Shown here in pieces: positions 1 through 8,783 of a stretch of DNA of 64,000 bases (the first letter of the stretch is position 1; each line of letters begins with the position of its first letter). The notes beneath the pieces are model-generated. The model saw only the letters and a list, made by a program, of their open reading frames with translations, was not told the DNA's origin and did not search any database. Origin of the DNA: Pseudomonas sp. TTU2014-080ASC (lineage in GTDB: Bacteria > Pseudomonadota > Gammaproteobacteria > Pseudomonadales > Pseudomonadaceae); NCBI RefSeq assembly GCF_001446935.1, contig NZ_LKKK01000014.1:1-64000 (forward strand), given 5' to 3'. The position numbers and the translations under genes were made by a program.

Positions 1-942
1 GTGCAGATGGTCAGCAATCGCTGGACTTCGCGCTGAAAGTTGAGAGTGAGGACAGCGGTCTGTTCGACACCCTGACAGGTGAGGAAGTCAAACTCAGCCT
101 CAATGCTGAAGGTGAGGTGATTGGTACCATCAGCGGCGACGTGGTGGTCTTCACTGTCAGCGTAACTGCTGACGGCAAGATCAGCCTGAACCAAGAGCGT
201 GCGGTTAAACACCCGGTCGGTGGCAACAGCCATAACGAAGCCAGTGCGACGCTGGACGGCAAAATCAGCGTGGTCGGCACCATCACCGATGGCGACAACG
301 ACACTGCGACTGCCACTGCGAACATTGGTAAGGCCATCAGCTTCCTGGACGACGGCCCAAGCATCAGCGCCAAAGAGCTGGGCAGCCTGAGCCTGCAGGT
401 CGACGAAACCAACCTGAACACAGCGGCTACCTCGTCGTTCACACTCGCTAGCCTGTTCACCAGCGCTGCCGGTGCAGATGGTCAGCAATCGCTGGACTTC
501 GCGCTGAAAGTTGAGAGTGAGGACAGCGGTCTGTTCGACACCCTGACAGGTGAGGAAGTCAAACTCAGCCTCAATGCTGAAGGTGAGGTGATTGGTACCA
601 TCAGCGGCGACGTGGTGGTCTTCACTGTCAGCGTAACTGCTGACGGCAAGATCAGCCTGAACCAAGAGCGTGCGGTTAAACACCCGGTTGGTGGCAACAG
701 CCACAACGAAGCCAGTGCGACGCTGGACGGCAAAATCAGCGTGGTCGGTACCATCACCGATGGCGACAACGACACTGCGACTGCCACTGCGAACATTGGT
801 AAGGCCATCAGCTTCCTGGACGATGGCCCAAGCATTACTGCCAAGGCGCCGACTGGTCTGTCACTGGTGGTTGATGAGTCGGACTTTAACACCAACGCAA
901 CTGCCAATATCAGCGGATACTTCAACATCACTGACAGTGCCG
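1..942 (+). repeat. 471-bp tandem repeat within the adhesin gene
   Basis: The sequence from base 1 recurs from base 472 (period 471 bp, 157 codons) and stays aligned to about 363/834. Only a few substitutions were found by eye, all synonymous third-position changes (ggtcgg/ggttgg, cataac/cacaac, ggcacc/ggtacc, gacggc/gatggc). A third, diverged copy runs to about 1300. The first copy is cut by the window edge, so more copies may lie upstream. Confidence 0.9.
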
Positions 943-3356
943 ATGGCCGTGAGAGTGTTACTTACAGCCTGAATGTCGAGAGCGCAGCCAGTGGTCTGGT
1001 GGATTCGCTCACCAATACCGCGATTACCTTGAGCAAGAATGGCAGCGTAATTGAAGGTAAGAACGCCGCGGGCAATCTGGTCTTCACCTTGAGCGTTGAC
1101 AGCAGCGGTAAGGTGACCCTGGATCAGTTGCGTGCGATCAAACACCCGACTGGTGGTGCTAGCCACGATGAGGCTGTATCTCTGGTTGCAGGCAAAATCA
1201 GCGTCACAGCGACTGTGACTGACCGTGATGGCGACACCGCCAGCACTAAACTCGATCTCGGCCAGGCCATCAGCTTCAAAGACGATGGGCCTGTTGCTGT
1301 CGACCAGACGGCTTCTGGCTCTGCTCAGGTCAAGCTGGACACCAACCTGATTCTGATTCTGGACGTGTCTGGAAGTATGGATGATGGGTCGGGTGTGGGG
1401 AATATGAGTCGCCTTCAGGCAGCTAAAAACGCATTGCTGGAGTTGCTTGAGCAATATGATGCGTTGGGCGATGTGAAAGTAAGTTTCACTACCTTTAATG
1501 CGAATGCGTCAAGTGGATCAACATGGTTGACAGTGAGTCAGGCCAAGGCAGCTATTTTGGCTACAACGGCCGGTGGCAATACTAACTATGATGCAGCGCT
1601 CATTGATGCCATCAACTCCTTTGGTGAGTCCGGCAAGATCACCTCGGGAAATGTGCAGAATGTCGCTTATTTCCTTTCGGACGGTGAGCCTAACAGACCT
1701 ACTTATGACTCTGGTATTTCCAATTCAGCTGGTAGTGCGAGTGACTGGCCAGCACCTTACTCCAACGGCAATGCGTCGGAGGAGCAGGCTTGGATTAACT
1801 TCCTGAAAGCCAACGGCATCCGTTCATATGCTCTGGGTATGGGGACTGGTGTTACCGAGTCAGCGTTGAACCCTATTGCATACGATGGCAAGACCGGAAC
1901 CAATACCAATGCAATTGTCGTCACTGATGTGAATCAGTTGACGCAAACATTGGTTGCGACGGCTCAGGCGTCGCCGATCAGTGGCAATTTGACAACAGGT
2001 GGTGGTTTCGGGGCCGATGGCGGCTATGTGAAGTCGATTGTGATAGGTAGCAATACCTACACCATTACTAAGAGTGAGTCAGGGGCATATACGCTGGGAG
2101 GTGCCAGCGGCGGCACGCTTGCAAACAATGAGCTGAAAGTAACACTTTCAAATGGCTCCAGTTTTAGCGTGAATATACTGACTGGTGGTTATACCTACAC
2201 GCCGCCAAGCACAATTGCCACCGCCATTGCTTTGAGTATCGGCTTTACCTTTGCTGACGGTGATGGTGATGTAAGCCCTCAAGCTAACCTCAATATCAAT
2301 ATTTCGACCTCCACTGCTCCGGTGGTTGTGCGTGATGATTTGATTTTGACCAACACTTCAGCATCGAACGGCAGCTACGTTATCAATATTCCGACATGGG
2401 CACTGCTGGCTAACGATACGGGGGCCAACTCCAGCTTGCTGAAGGTCTTGAGTGTTGCGGGAGCTACGAGTGGCGATGTTTCTAAGAGTGCTGATGGCTC
2501 TACTGTGACGTTTACCGATACTGGCGGTAGTGGTGGTTCCTTCTACTACGACGCTACACTCAACGGCCAGGCTGCCTATGATCGTGCTGATGTGACAATC
2601 AGCCGGTCTACGAATAGCACAATCACCGGGACGTTCCGTAATGAGATCCTTTTGGGGCGTAATGGCAGCGCTGATACGCTCAATGGCGGGGATGGCGATG
2701 ATATTCTCATTGGTTTGGGTGGTAACGACACTCTGAACGGGGGCAATGGAAATGACATTCTCGCTGGCGGGGCTGGCAATGACACGCTTAACGGCGGAGG
2801 CGGAATCGATACTGCTACATACATTGATGCCATAAGCAGTGTCACCGTTACCCTGAATGCAAATGGCACTGGCACTGCTACAGGAGGCGCTGGTACGGAC
2901 ACACTCGACTCCATTGAGAATCTGATCGGTTCGAACTTTAACGACAGTTTGACCGGTAACTCTCTCAATAACCTGCTCAATGGTGGTGCTGGCGATGATC
3001 TGTTGATTGGTGGTGGCGGTAACGACTACCTAATCGGCGGTGCAGGTGCAGACACCTTCAAGTGGACCTCTGGTAACACTGGCGTTACCACGATTGCCGA
3101 CTTCCAGAAAGGGGTCGATAAGTTGGATCTGTCTGAGTTGCTGGTCAATGAAACTGCTAACAACCTGAACCAGTACTTGACCTTCAGCTTTGGCACCAAC
3201 ACTACCATCACCGTGGACTCCAACGGATCCTCAAGCGGTGGCGCTGGGCAGTCTATCGTCTTGGAAGGGGTCAACCTGCAGGCTGCGTATGGTGTATCCA
3301 ATCAGGCGGAAGTAATCACAGCCATGCTGAATGATGAAACTCTGAAAATCAGCTAA
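1..3356 (+). CDS. LapA-like RTX giant adhesin, C-terminal part (5' end outside window)
   Basis: The reading frame is open from the first base, so this is the C-terminal end (about 1,118 residues) of a much longer protein. Order seen: two near-identical 157-residue repeats and a third diverged one (to about base 1300); a von Willebrand A domain with the MIDAS motif DVSGS (about 1340-1960); a linker; glycine/aspartate RTX nonapeptides such as GGNDTLNGG and GGAGNDTLNGG (about 2680-2810 and 2960-3050); and a C-terminal module (GADTFKW, DFQKGVDKLDLSEL) typical of type I secretion substrates. Proteins built this way are exported by LapBCE-type systems and hold cells to surfaces in biofilms; the RTX repeats bind calcium. 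The family role is established knowledge; which adhesin this is remains inference. The secretion genes are not in the window. A strong terminator follows. Confidence 0.9.
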   Translation, partial: ADGQQSLDFALKVESEDSGLFDTLTGEEVKLSLNAEGEVIGTISGDVVVFTVSVTADGKISLNQERAVKHPVGGNSHNEASATLDGKISVVGTITDGDNDTATATANIGKAISFLDDGPSISAKELGSLSLQVDETNLNTAATSSFTLASLFTSAAGADGQQSLDFALKVESEDSGLFDTLTGEEVKLSLNAEGEVIGTISGDVVVFTVSVTADGKISLNQERAVKHPVGGNSHNEASATLDGKISVVGTITDGDNDTATATANIGKAISFLDDGPSITAKAPTGLSLVVDESDFNTNATANISGYFNITDSADGRESVTYSLNVESAASGLVDSLTNTAITLSKNGSVIEGKNAAGNLVFTLSVDSSGKVTLDQLRAIKHPTGGASHDEAVSLVAGKISVTATVTDRDGDTASTKLDLGQAISFKDDGPVAVDQTASGSAQVKLDTNLILILDVSGSMDDGSGVGNMSRLQAAKNALLELLEQYDALGDVKVSFTTFNANASSGSTWLTVSQAKAAILATTAGGNTNYDAALIDAINSFGESGKITSGNVQNVAYFLSDGEPNRPTYDSGISNSAGSASDWPAPYSNGNASEEQAWINFLKANGIRSYALGMGTGVTESALNPIAYDGKTGTNTNAIVVTDVNQLTQTLVATAQASPISGNLTTGGGFGADGGYVKSIVIGSNTYTITKSESGAYTLGGASGGTLANNELKVTLSNGSSFSVNILTGGYTYTPPSTIATAIALSIGFTFADGDGDVSPQANLNINISTSTAPVVVRDDLILTNTSASNGSYVINIPTWALLANDTGANSSLLKVLSVAGATSGDVSKSADGSTVTFTDTGGSGGSFYYDATLNGQAAYDRADVTISRSTNSTITGTFRNEILLGRNGSADTLNGGDGDDILIGLGGNDTLNGGNGNDILAGGAGNDTLNGGGGIDTATYIDAISSVTVTLNANGTGTATGGAGTDTLDSIENLIGSNFNDSLTGNSLNNLLNGGAGDDLLIGGGGNDYLIGGAGADTFKWTSGNTGVTTIADFQKGVDKLDLSELLVNETANNLNQYLTFSFGTNTTITVDSNGSSSGGAGQSIVLEGVNLQAAYGVSNQAEVITAMLNDETLKIS

Positions 3357-3363
3357 GGCATTC

Positions 3364-3390
3364 AAGCCTGCCTTTATCTAAGGCAGGCTT
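3364..3390. other. 10-bp perfect hairpin after the adhesin stop
   Basis: AAGCCTGCCT and AGGCAGGCTT are separated by 7 nt, just after the stop codon. No T-tract follows, so it probably protects the RNA 3' end or acts with the second hairpin at 3409. Confidence 0.6.
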
Positions 3391-3408
3391 GTCAGCAGCC
3401 TTTTACCC

Positions 3409-3445
3409 AAGCCCTACAGTGAGATGATCACTGTGGGGCTTTTTT
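3409..3445 (+). terminator. Intrinsic terminator of the adhesin gene
   Basis: A 13-bp stem with one G-U wobble (AAGCCCTACAGTG / CACTGTGGGGCTT) and a 7-nt loop, followed by a run of T. Textbook rho-independent form. Confidence 0.85.
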
Positions 3446-3485
3446 ATTGGGGGGGAGTGTGAGTGCAGATAGAACTGTGTACTGC

Positions 3486-4367
3486 TTAGCGCATGTTCAA
3501 GTTAAGTAAGTACGCAACCACATCTGCAGCACCAGCAGTGATCAGGCCTTCGCCAAGCGCCGAGCTATCGGCAGAATGTTTGGGCAGCATCAAAATTTCT
3601 GAAGATGCGTCAGATGTGATCAGAGACAGGCGCGCATAAGGAAGGCCAGTATCAAGCAGTAGCTCCATAAACTCAGGCGCTGTCCAAGCTGGTTTAGGGA
3701 TCGCAACAACATAATAGTTCTGTTGCAACGCTAGCAGGCCCTGGCTGCATAGTTGATAGCGATGGAGTGTGGCGGGTAGGGTGATTTCCAGTTCACGCAG
3801 ACGCATATAGGCAATGGCGCAGGCAAGCGCGTCATTATTCTGCTCACCAGCCCAGTAAATCCGGCCGCCCATCCAGCTTGCTTGCCGCAACGTGATGCAG
3901 TCACCTGTGAGATAGCCTGGGACGGCGAGGCTAAGGGTACGTACTAAATCCTTATAGGAAATGATACGAATTTTTCGGCACCCCTCACTTGAGGCCAGGG
4001 CTTCAAGTGAAGCAAATGCAGCCTGTGTGTCAGTGCAGTTTGAAAGGCCGTCGATAGTGCGTAGGTCAAATTTGGGAAGTTGAACTTCTTCTTTTTTGAT
4101 CAGGTTTATAAGGAGGGCGTGGGCGTCGGATTTGTCTTCTTGTACGGGGCCGGACAGCGCGCCGCGAGGCAGTTCAACAAGTCGGTGCAGTTGCGGATCA
4201 CTGTTCCAGCAGATGCTTGGCTTGATGCCGGGGATGGGAGCAAATGGCAAGCGCAGTTGGCTGGCGCGCTGAAAAATCTGATGACGCCCACGCTCAGCCA
4301 GCCCGAACTTACGTGCAAGGGCACTCAGGCGAGACTTAAAAGTATTGTGGGGCGGTGTGAAACTCAT
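3486..4367 (-). CDS. Conserved hypothetical protein, possibly DUF6685 family
   Basis: 293 residues, no signal peptide or membrane segment seen. It resembles a Pseudomonas protein of unknown function that I recall lying near pyrD; the DUF6685 name is from memory and uncertain. The basic N-terminus (RLSALARKFGLAERGRHQ) is followed by a mixed alpha/beta body with a GGRIYWAGEQNNDALACAIAY segment. The start is the ATG at 4367; the ribosome-binding site is weak. It is transcribed toward the adhesin terminator region and away from the DUF2835 gene. Function unknown. Confidence 0.65.
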   Translation of the reverse strand: MSFTPPHNTFKSRLSALARKFGLAERGRHQIFQRASQLRLPFAPIPGIKPSICWNSDPQLHRLVELPRGALSGPVQEDKSDAHALLINLIKKEEVQLPKFDLRTIDGLSNCTDTQAAFASLEALASSEGCRKIRIISYKDLVRTLSLAVPGYLTGDCITLRQASWMGGRIYWAGEQNNDALACAIAYMRLRELEITLPATLHRYQLCSQGLLALQQNYYVVAIPKPAWTAPEFMELLLDTGLPYARLSLITSDASSEILMLPKHSADSSALGEGLITAGAADVVAYLLNLNMR

Positions 4368-4507
4368 AAACTTCGCTGGACTCCCAAGAAGCAGCCATTG
4401 CTAACTTCAGCTGGCTAAGGCTTGGCACAAGGCCTAATCAATACAGCGCCGGACCACTAATAGCAAGGCTGTGGCAAGATGGCATGTCAGTAAAAACAGG
4501 AGTGTAC

Positions 4508-4726
4508 ATGCCTACGTTGGTTCTGGATGTTGCCTTGCCCGCCGAACGTCTGATCGCTGTTTACCAAGGCCACGCCAATCGCATTTTGATGAAAAGTCGT
4601 GACGGCAAAACTGTCAGTGTCCCTGCTCACCACTTTCGTCCTTTCTTAACCCATGAGGGTGTCTACGGATCATTTGTCTTGGAGTTTAGTACGGCAGGGC
4701 AATTGCTCAGCCTTAAACGTCTTTGA
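4508..4726 (+). CDS. DUF2835 family small protein
   Basis: 72 residues, the usual size of DUF2835 proteins, common upstream of pyrD in pseudomonads. The start at 4508 is preferred over the in-frame ATG at 4484 because AGGAG lies at the right spacing before it and family members begin near this residue. The protein is a small beta-rich domain (ERLIAVYQGHANRILMKSRD, VPAHHFRPFLTHEGVYG). Function unknown. Confidence 0.8.
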   Translation: MPTLVLDVALPAERLIAVYQGHANRILMKSRDGKTVSVPAHHFRPFLTHEGVYGSFVLEFSTAGQLLSLKRL

Positions 4727-4806
4727 CAGGCCCGTGCTCCTCGCTTCTCTGAGTCCGGCGCGCGTATAATTGCAGGCTTTGTAACTTCCAAGAGCTAAGC
4801 CTGCCC

Positions 4807-5829
4807 ATGTACACCCTGGCCCGCGAGCTGCTGTTCAAACTTTCCCCGGAAACCTCCCATGAACTCTCCATCGACCTGATTGGTGCGGGTGGACGCTTGG
4901 GGCTTAACAAACTGCTTACCAAACAGCCGTTGTCGCTGCCAGTTTCCGTCATGGGCCTGGAGTTTCCTAACCCTGTAGGGCTGGCCGCGGGCTTGGACAA
5001 GAATGGCGATGCCATCGATGGGTTCTCCCAGCTGGGCTTCGGTTTCGTTGAGATTGGCACTGTTACGCCGCGCCCGCAGCCGGGCAATCCCAAGCCGCGT
5101 CTGTTCCGTTTGCCTGAGGCAGAAGGTGTGATCAACCGTATGGGGTTTAACAATTACGGTGTTGATCATTTGCTAGCACGGGTGAAGGCTGCAAAGTACA
5201 AGGGCGTGCTGGGCATCAATATCGGTAAGAACTTCGACACGCCGGTTGAAAATGCCGTGGACGATTACCTGCTGTGCCTGGACAAGGTCTACCAGCATGC
5301 CAGCTATGTGACGGTTAACGTCAGTTCGCCTAATACGCCTGGCCTGCGCAGTCTGCAATTCGGTGACTCGCTCAAGCAACTGCTAGAAGCGCTGCATCGT
5401 CGTCAGGAAGATCTGACCGAGCAGTACGGTAAGCGCGTACCGCTGGCCATCAAGATTGCCCCGGATATGAGCGATGAAGAGACTATTCAGGTAGCCAATG
5501 CGTTGCTGAATGCCGAAATGGATGCAGTGATTGCCACCAATACAACCCTTAGCCGCGATGGGGTCGAGGGTCTTGAATACGCAACTGAAGCAGGCGGTCT
5601 TTCAGGGGCACCGGTGCGTGATAAGAGCACGCATATCGTCCGAGTGCTGTCTGAAGAGCTGAAAGGCCGTATGCCGATTATCGCAGTCGGTGGTATCACC
5701 GAGGGTAAGCATGCTGCTGAGAAGATTCAGGCTGGAGCCAGCCTGGTGCAGATTTATTCCGGCTTTATTTACAAAGGACCGGCGCTGATTCGCGAAGCGG
5801 TGGACGCCATTGCTGCATTGCCCAAATAA
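4807..5829 (+). CDS. pyrD: Dihydroorotate dehydrogenase (quinone), class 2
   Basis: 340 residues, full length for class 2 enzymes. It oxidises dihydroorotate to orotate with FMN and passes electrons to membrane quinone, the fourth step of pyrimidine synthesis. Visible features: the N-terminal membrane-associated helices ([20 protein letters not shown]), [15 protein letters not shown], the [11 protein letters not shown] loop containing the catalytic serine of class 2 enzymes, and the C-terminal FMN phosphate site IIAVGGI and [22 protein letters not shown] hexamer lies at 4765-4770, but no -35 is found at normal distance. Confidence 0.97.
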   Translation: MYTLARELLFKLSPETSHELSIDLIGAGGRLGLNKLLTKQPLSLPVSVMGLEFPNPVGLAAGLDKNGDAIDGFSQLGFGFVEIGTVTPRPQPGNPKPRLFRLPEAEGVINRMGFNNYGVDHLLARVKAAKYKGVLGINIGKNFDTPVENAVDDYLLCLDKVYQHASYVTVNVSSPNTPGLRSLQFGDSLKQLLEALHRRQEDLTEQYGKRVPLAIKIAPDMSDEETIQVANALLNAEMDAVIATNTTLSRDGVEGLEYATEAGGLSGAPVRDKSTHIVRVLSEELKGRMPIIAVGGITEGKHAAEKIQAGASLVQIYSGFIYKGPALIREAVDAIAALPK

Positions 5830-5845
5830 CTGCGGGCAATAAAAA

Positions 5846-5864
5846 GGGGCTCCGTTGGAGCCCC
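5846..5864 (-). terminator. Terminator of rmf, also placed after pyrD
   Basis: An 8-bp perfect stem GGGGCTCC/GGAGCCCC with a 3-nt loop. Read on the minus strand it is followed by TTTTTATTG, so it terminates rmf; it sits between the convergent pyrD and rmf genes. Confidence 0.8.
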
Positions 5865-5921
5865 TGGGCTCTCGCCCTCCGCTCGGATGGAGCGGGCTTG
5901 GTAAGCCGGTTGTGTGTCCTG

Positions 5922-6137
5922 TCAGCCGACTGCGCGAAGTTCGTTAAGGCGATGGATTCCGGCGGTGCCGGTCATGCCGTCCCAGTTGTCACCCCGGCCT
6001 TCACGCCAGCCGTTAATCCAAGCTTGGCGAACAGCGGGAAGGGTGAACGGGCAGAGGTCGCGGGATTTACCACTGATACCAAACTGATAGCCGCGTAAAA
6101 AAGCTCTTTCTAACGGATCACGCTTAAGTCTTCTCAT
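5922..6137 (-). CDS. rmf: Ribosome modulation factor
   Basis: 71 residues, highly basic, with the family segments RDPLERAFLRGYQ and RQAWINGWREGR. Rmf converts 70S ribosomes into inactive 100S dimers in stationary phase. The gene is convergent with pyrD and divergent from rlmKL, as in other pseudomonads. In enterobacteria its expression depends on ppGpp; here the 426-bp upstream region is long enough for complex control, and two palindromes there are listed separately. Confidence 0.95.
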   Translation of the reverse strand: MRRLKRDPLERAFLRGYQFGISGKSRDLCPFTLPAVRQAWINGWREGRGDNWDGMTGTAGIHRLNELRAVG

Positions 6138-6563
6138 AGGGTGTTGCCCTCAATGTTGACTGTTATGTATGTCCTTTAAAGCTTGTGGCTGTATCGGCAG
6201 ACGTCTCTGCCTGTGGAGTTCGTTGCCGGCGTGACGAATCTCCGTGGCTCGCTCCGTTGCGGAGTTAAGCTAAGAATGATTTCTAACCAATGTAGACTGG
6301 CATGTGAATGACTCTTTCGTCATAAGCCCGTAACCTTTTTAGGGCAAAGGCCATAAGACATTTTCTGATTAGTCAGGTTTTTATCTGTAACGCTTGTGAC
6401 TAGGCGGTTACAGAAGATTGTGTACGTTGTACAGGTGAGAATGAATTTTGTTTGAACCTGCTGCTTATTCCGACGAGCTGCCCTTTATGTACAGTTCGTC
6501 ACTTATTTTGGCCGTGTAGCCTTGTTTGCATGGCGTTGATTGCCGTTGGCACTGGAAGCTCCC
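6138..6563. promoter_or_regulatory. rmf/rlmKL divergent intergenic region with two palindromes
   Basis: No gene is seen in these 426 bases. TCTGTAAC (6384-6391) and GTTACAGA (6407-6414) form a perfect 8-bp inverted repeat with a 15-nt spacer. Six bases on, TGTAC-GTT-GTACA (6421-6433) forms a 5-3-5 palindrome. Both look like protein-binding sites or an RNA hairpin in the leader of rlmKL. No factor can be assigned from sequence alone. Confidence 0.5.
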
Positions 6564-8783
6564 ATGTCGGATCGTTACGAACTCTATCTCACTTGCCCTA
6601 AAAGCCTTGAAGGCCTGCTGCTTGAAGAAGCCCGCAGCCTGGGATTGGAGGAGGCCCGTGAGCACACGGCAGCCATTCGCGGCATGGCCGATATGGAAAC
6701 GGCCTATCGCCTATGTATGTGGTCGCGTTTGGCTAACCGCGTGCTGTTGGTGCTCAAGCGTTTCAGCGTACAGAACGCCGAGGGGCTGTATGACGGTGTG
6801 CTGTCAGTTGACTGGGCTGAACACCTTGATCCGGCAGGTACGTTGGCTGTGGAGTTCAGCGGTCACGGCTCTGGCATTGATAACACCCATTTCGGGGCGT
6901 TAAAGGTAAAAGACGCCATCGTCGATAAGCTGCGTATGCGTGATGGCACGCGGCCGAGCGTCGATAAGGTTAATCCGGATGTTCGCGTGCATCTGCGCTT
7001 GGAGCGTGGCGAAGCGATTCTGTCGCTGGATCTGTCCGGTCATAGCCTGCATCAGCGCGGCTATCGCTTGCAGCAAGGCGCTGCACCGTTAAAGGAAAAC
7101 CTCGCCGCTGCCGTACTGATTCGTGCCGGTTGGCCGAAGATCGCTGCTGAAGGTGGCGCGCTGGCTGACCCAATGTGCGGTGTCGGTACGTTCTTGGTGG
7201 AGGCCGCGCTGATCGCAGCGGACATTGCCCCAAACCTGAAGCGTGAAATGTGGGGCTTTACCAATTGGCTGGGCCACGTGCCGGCGGTCTGGCGTCGTGT
7301 GCGTGAAGAAGCCGAGCAGCGTGCGGCTGCAGGCTTGGCGAAAAAGCCACTGTGGATTCGCGGTTACGAAGCTGATCCGCGTCTGATCCAGCCAGCGCGT
7401 AACAACATCGAGCGTGCCGGGCTGAGTGAATGGATCAAGGTTTACCAGGGCGAAGTCGCAACATTTGAGCCGCGCCCTGACCAGAATCAAAAAGGCCTGG
7501 TTATCTGCAACCCGCCGTATGGCGAGCGTTTGGGGGATGAAGCGAGTCTGCTGTATCTCTATCAGAACCTGGGGGAACGTCTGCGTCAGGCCTGTATGGG
7601 CTGGCAGGCCGGTGTGTTTACCGGTGCGCCTGATCTGGGTAAGCGCATGGGCATTCGCAGCCACAAGCAGTATTCATTCTGGAACGGCGCGCTGCCTTGC
7701 AAACTGCTCATGATCAAGGTGCAGCCTGAGCAGTTTGTGACCGGTGAGCGCCGTACACCGGAGCAACGTGAGCGTGACCGCGAGCAAAGCGCTCAGGCTG
7801 TTGAGCAGAAGGGGGCAGCACAGCCTGTTGAACAGGCGCGTTTGAGTGAAGGCGGGCAGATGTTCGCCAACCGCCTGCAAAAGAACCTCAAGCAGTTGGG
7901 CAAGTGGGCGCGCAAAGAAAATATCCAGTGCTACCGTCTGTACGATGCCGATATGCCGGAATACGCCCTGGCGGTTGATCTGTACGGTGACTGGGTTCAT
8001 GTGCAGGAGTACGCAGCACCACGCTCAATTGATCCGGAAAAGGCCCAGGCACGTCTGTTCGATGCACTGGCTGCTATTCCGCAGGCGCTGAACGTCGACA
8101 AAAGCAAAGTGGTGATCAAGCGCCGCGAGCGTCAGACTGGCACCAAGCAATATGAGCGTCAGTCTGCTCAAGGTCAGTTTATGGAGGTCACCGAAGGTGG
8201 CGTGAAGCTGCTGGTCAACCTGACGGATTATCTGGATACAGGCCTGTTCCTCGATCACCGCCCGATCCGCCTGCGCATCCAGAAGGAAGCTGCCGGCAAG
8301 CGCTTCCTCAATCTGTTCTGCTACACCGCAACGGCCACCGTGCATGCGGCCAAAGGTGGCGCGCGCAGCACCACCAGTGTTGATCTGTCCAAGACCTATC
8401 TGGATTGGGCGCGGCGCAACCTGTCGCTCAATGGTTTCTCTGACAAGAACCGCTTGGAGCAGGGCGACGTGATGGCGTGGCTGGCTGATGATCGCGGCGA
8501 ATACGACCTGATCTTTATCGACCCGCCGACCTTCTCCAACTCCAAACGCATGGAAGGGGTGTTCGACGTGCAGCGTGACCATGTCCAGTTGCTGGATCTG
8601 GCCATGGCGCGCCTGGCACCGGGCGGCGTGCTGTATTTCTCCAACAACTTCCGCAAGTTCGCATTGGATGAAAACCTGGCGAGCCGCTATCAGGTGGAAG
8701 AAATCAGCAGCTCAACCATCGATCAGGATTTTGCCCGTAACAGCAAAATCCACCGCGCCTGGCGCTTTAACCGCAAAGCCTGA
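6564..8783 (+). CDS. rlmKL: Bifunctional 23S rRNA methyltransferase RlmKL
   Basis: 739 residues. The N-terminal half has a THUMP-type RNA-binding region and the RlmL methyltransferase (about 165-390) with ADPMCGVGTFLVEAAL for SAM and NPPYGERLGDE for catalysis; it makes m2G2445. The C-terminal half is RlmK (about 440-739) with FLNLFCYTATATVHAAKGGA and FIDPPTFSNSKRM; it makes m7G2069. The start at 6564 (MSDRYELYLTCPKSLEG) is chosen over 6540 because GGAAG precedes it and it matches family N-termini. It abuts mnmC tail to tail, the two stop codons being adjacent with no intergenic base. Confidence 0.96.
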   Translation: MSDRYELYLTCPKSLEGLLLEEARSLGLEEAREHTAAIRGMADMETAYRLCMWSRLANRVLLVLKRFSVQNAEGLYDGVLSVDWAEHLDPAGTLAVEFSGHGSGIDNTHFGALKVKDAIVDKLRMRDGTRPSVDKVNPDVRVHLRLERGEAILSLDLSGHSLHQRGYRLQQGAAPLKENLAAAVLIRAGWPKIAAEGGALADPMCGVGTFLVEAALIAADIAPNLKREMWGFTNWLGHVPAVWRRVREEAEQRAAAGLAKKPLWIRGYEADPRLIQPARNNIERAGLSEWIKVYQGEVATFEPRPDQNQKGLVICNPPYGERLGDEASLLYLYQNLGERLRQACMGWQAGVFTGAPDLGKRMGIRSHKQYSFWNGALPCKLLMIKVQPEQFVTGERRTPEQRERDREQSAQAVEQKGAAQPVEQARLSEGGQMFANRLQKNLKQLGKWARKENIQCYRLYDADMPEYALAVDLYGDWVHVQEYAAPRSIDPEKAQARLFDALAAIPQALNVDKSKVVIKRRERQTGTKQYERQSAQGQFMEVTEGGVKLLVNLTDYLDTGLFLDHRPIRLRIQKEAAGKRFLNLFCYTATATVHAAKGGARSTTSVDLSKTYLDWARRNLSLNGFSDKNRLEQGDVMAWLADDRGEYDLIFIDPPTFSNSKRMEGVFDVQRDHVQLLDLAMARLAPGGVLYFSNNFRKFALDENLASRYQVEEISSSTIDQDFARNSKIHRAWRFNRKA

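Noticed and set aside
1-942. Tandem repeats considered as a CRISPR array
   Set aside because: The repeat unit is 471 bp, lies within a reading frame, and has no spacers.
11-1454. Minus-strand open frames opposite the adhesin repeats
   Set aside because: They arise from the repetitive high-GC codon pattern of the adhesin and repeat with the same 471-bp period.
4724-4770. TTGACA at 4723 with TATAAT at 4765 as the pyrD promoter
   Set aside because: The hexamers are 36 bp apart, too far for a sigma-70 promoter; only the -10 is plausible.
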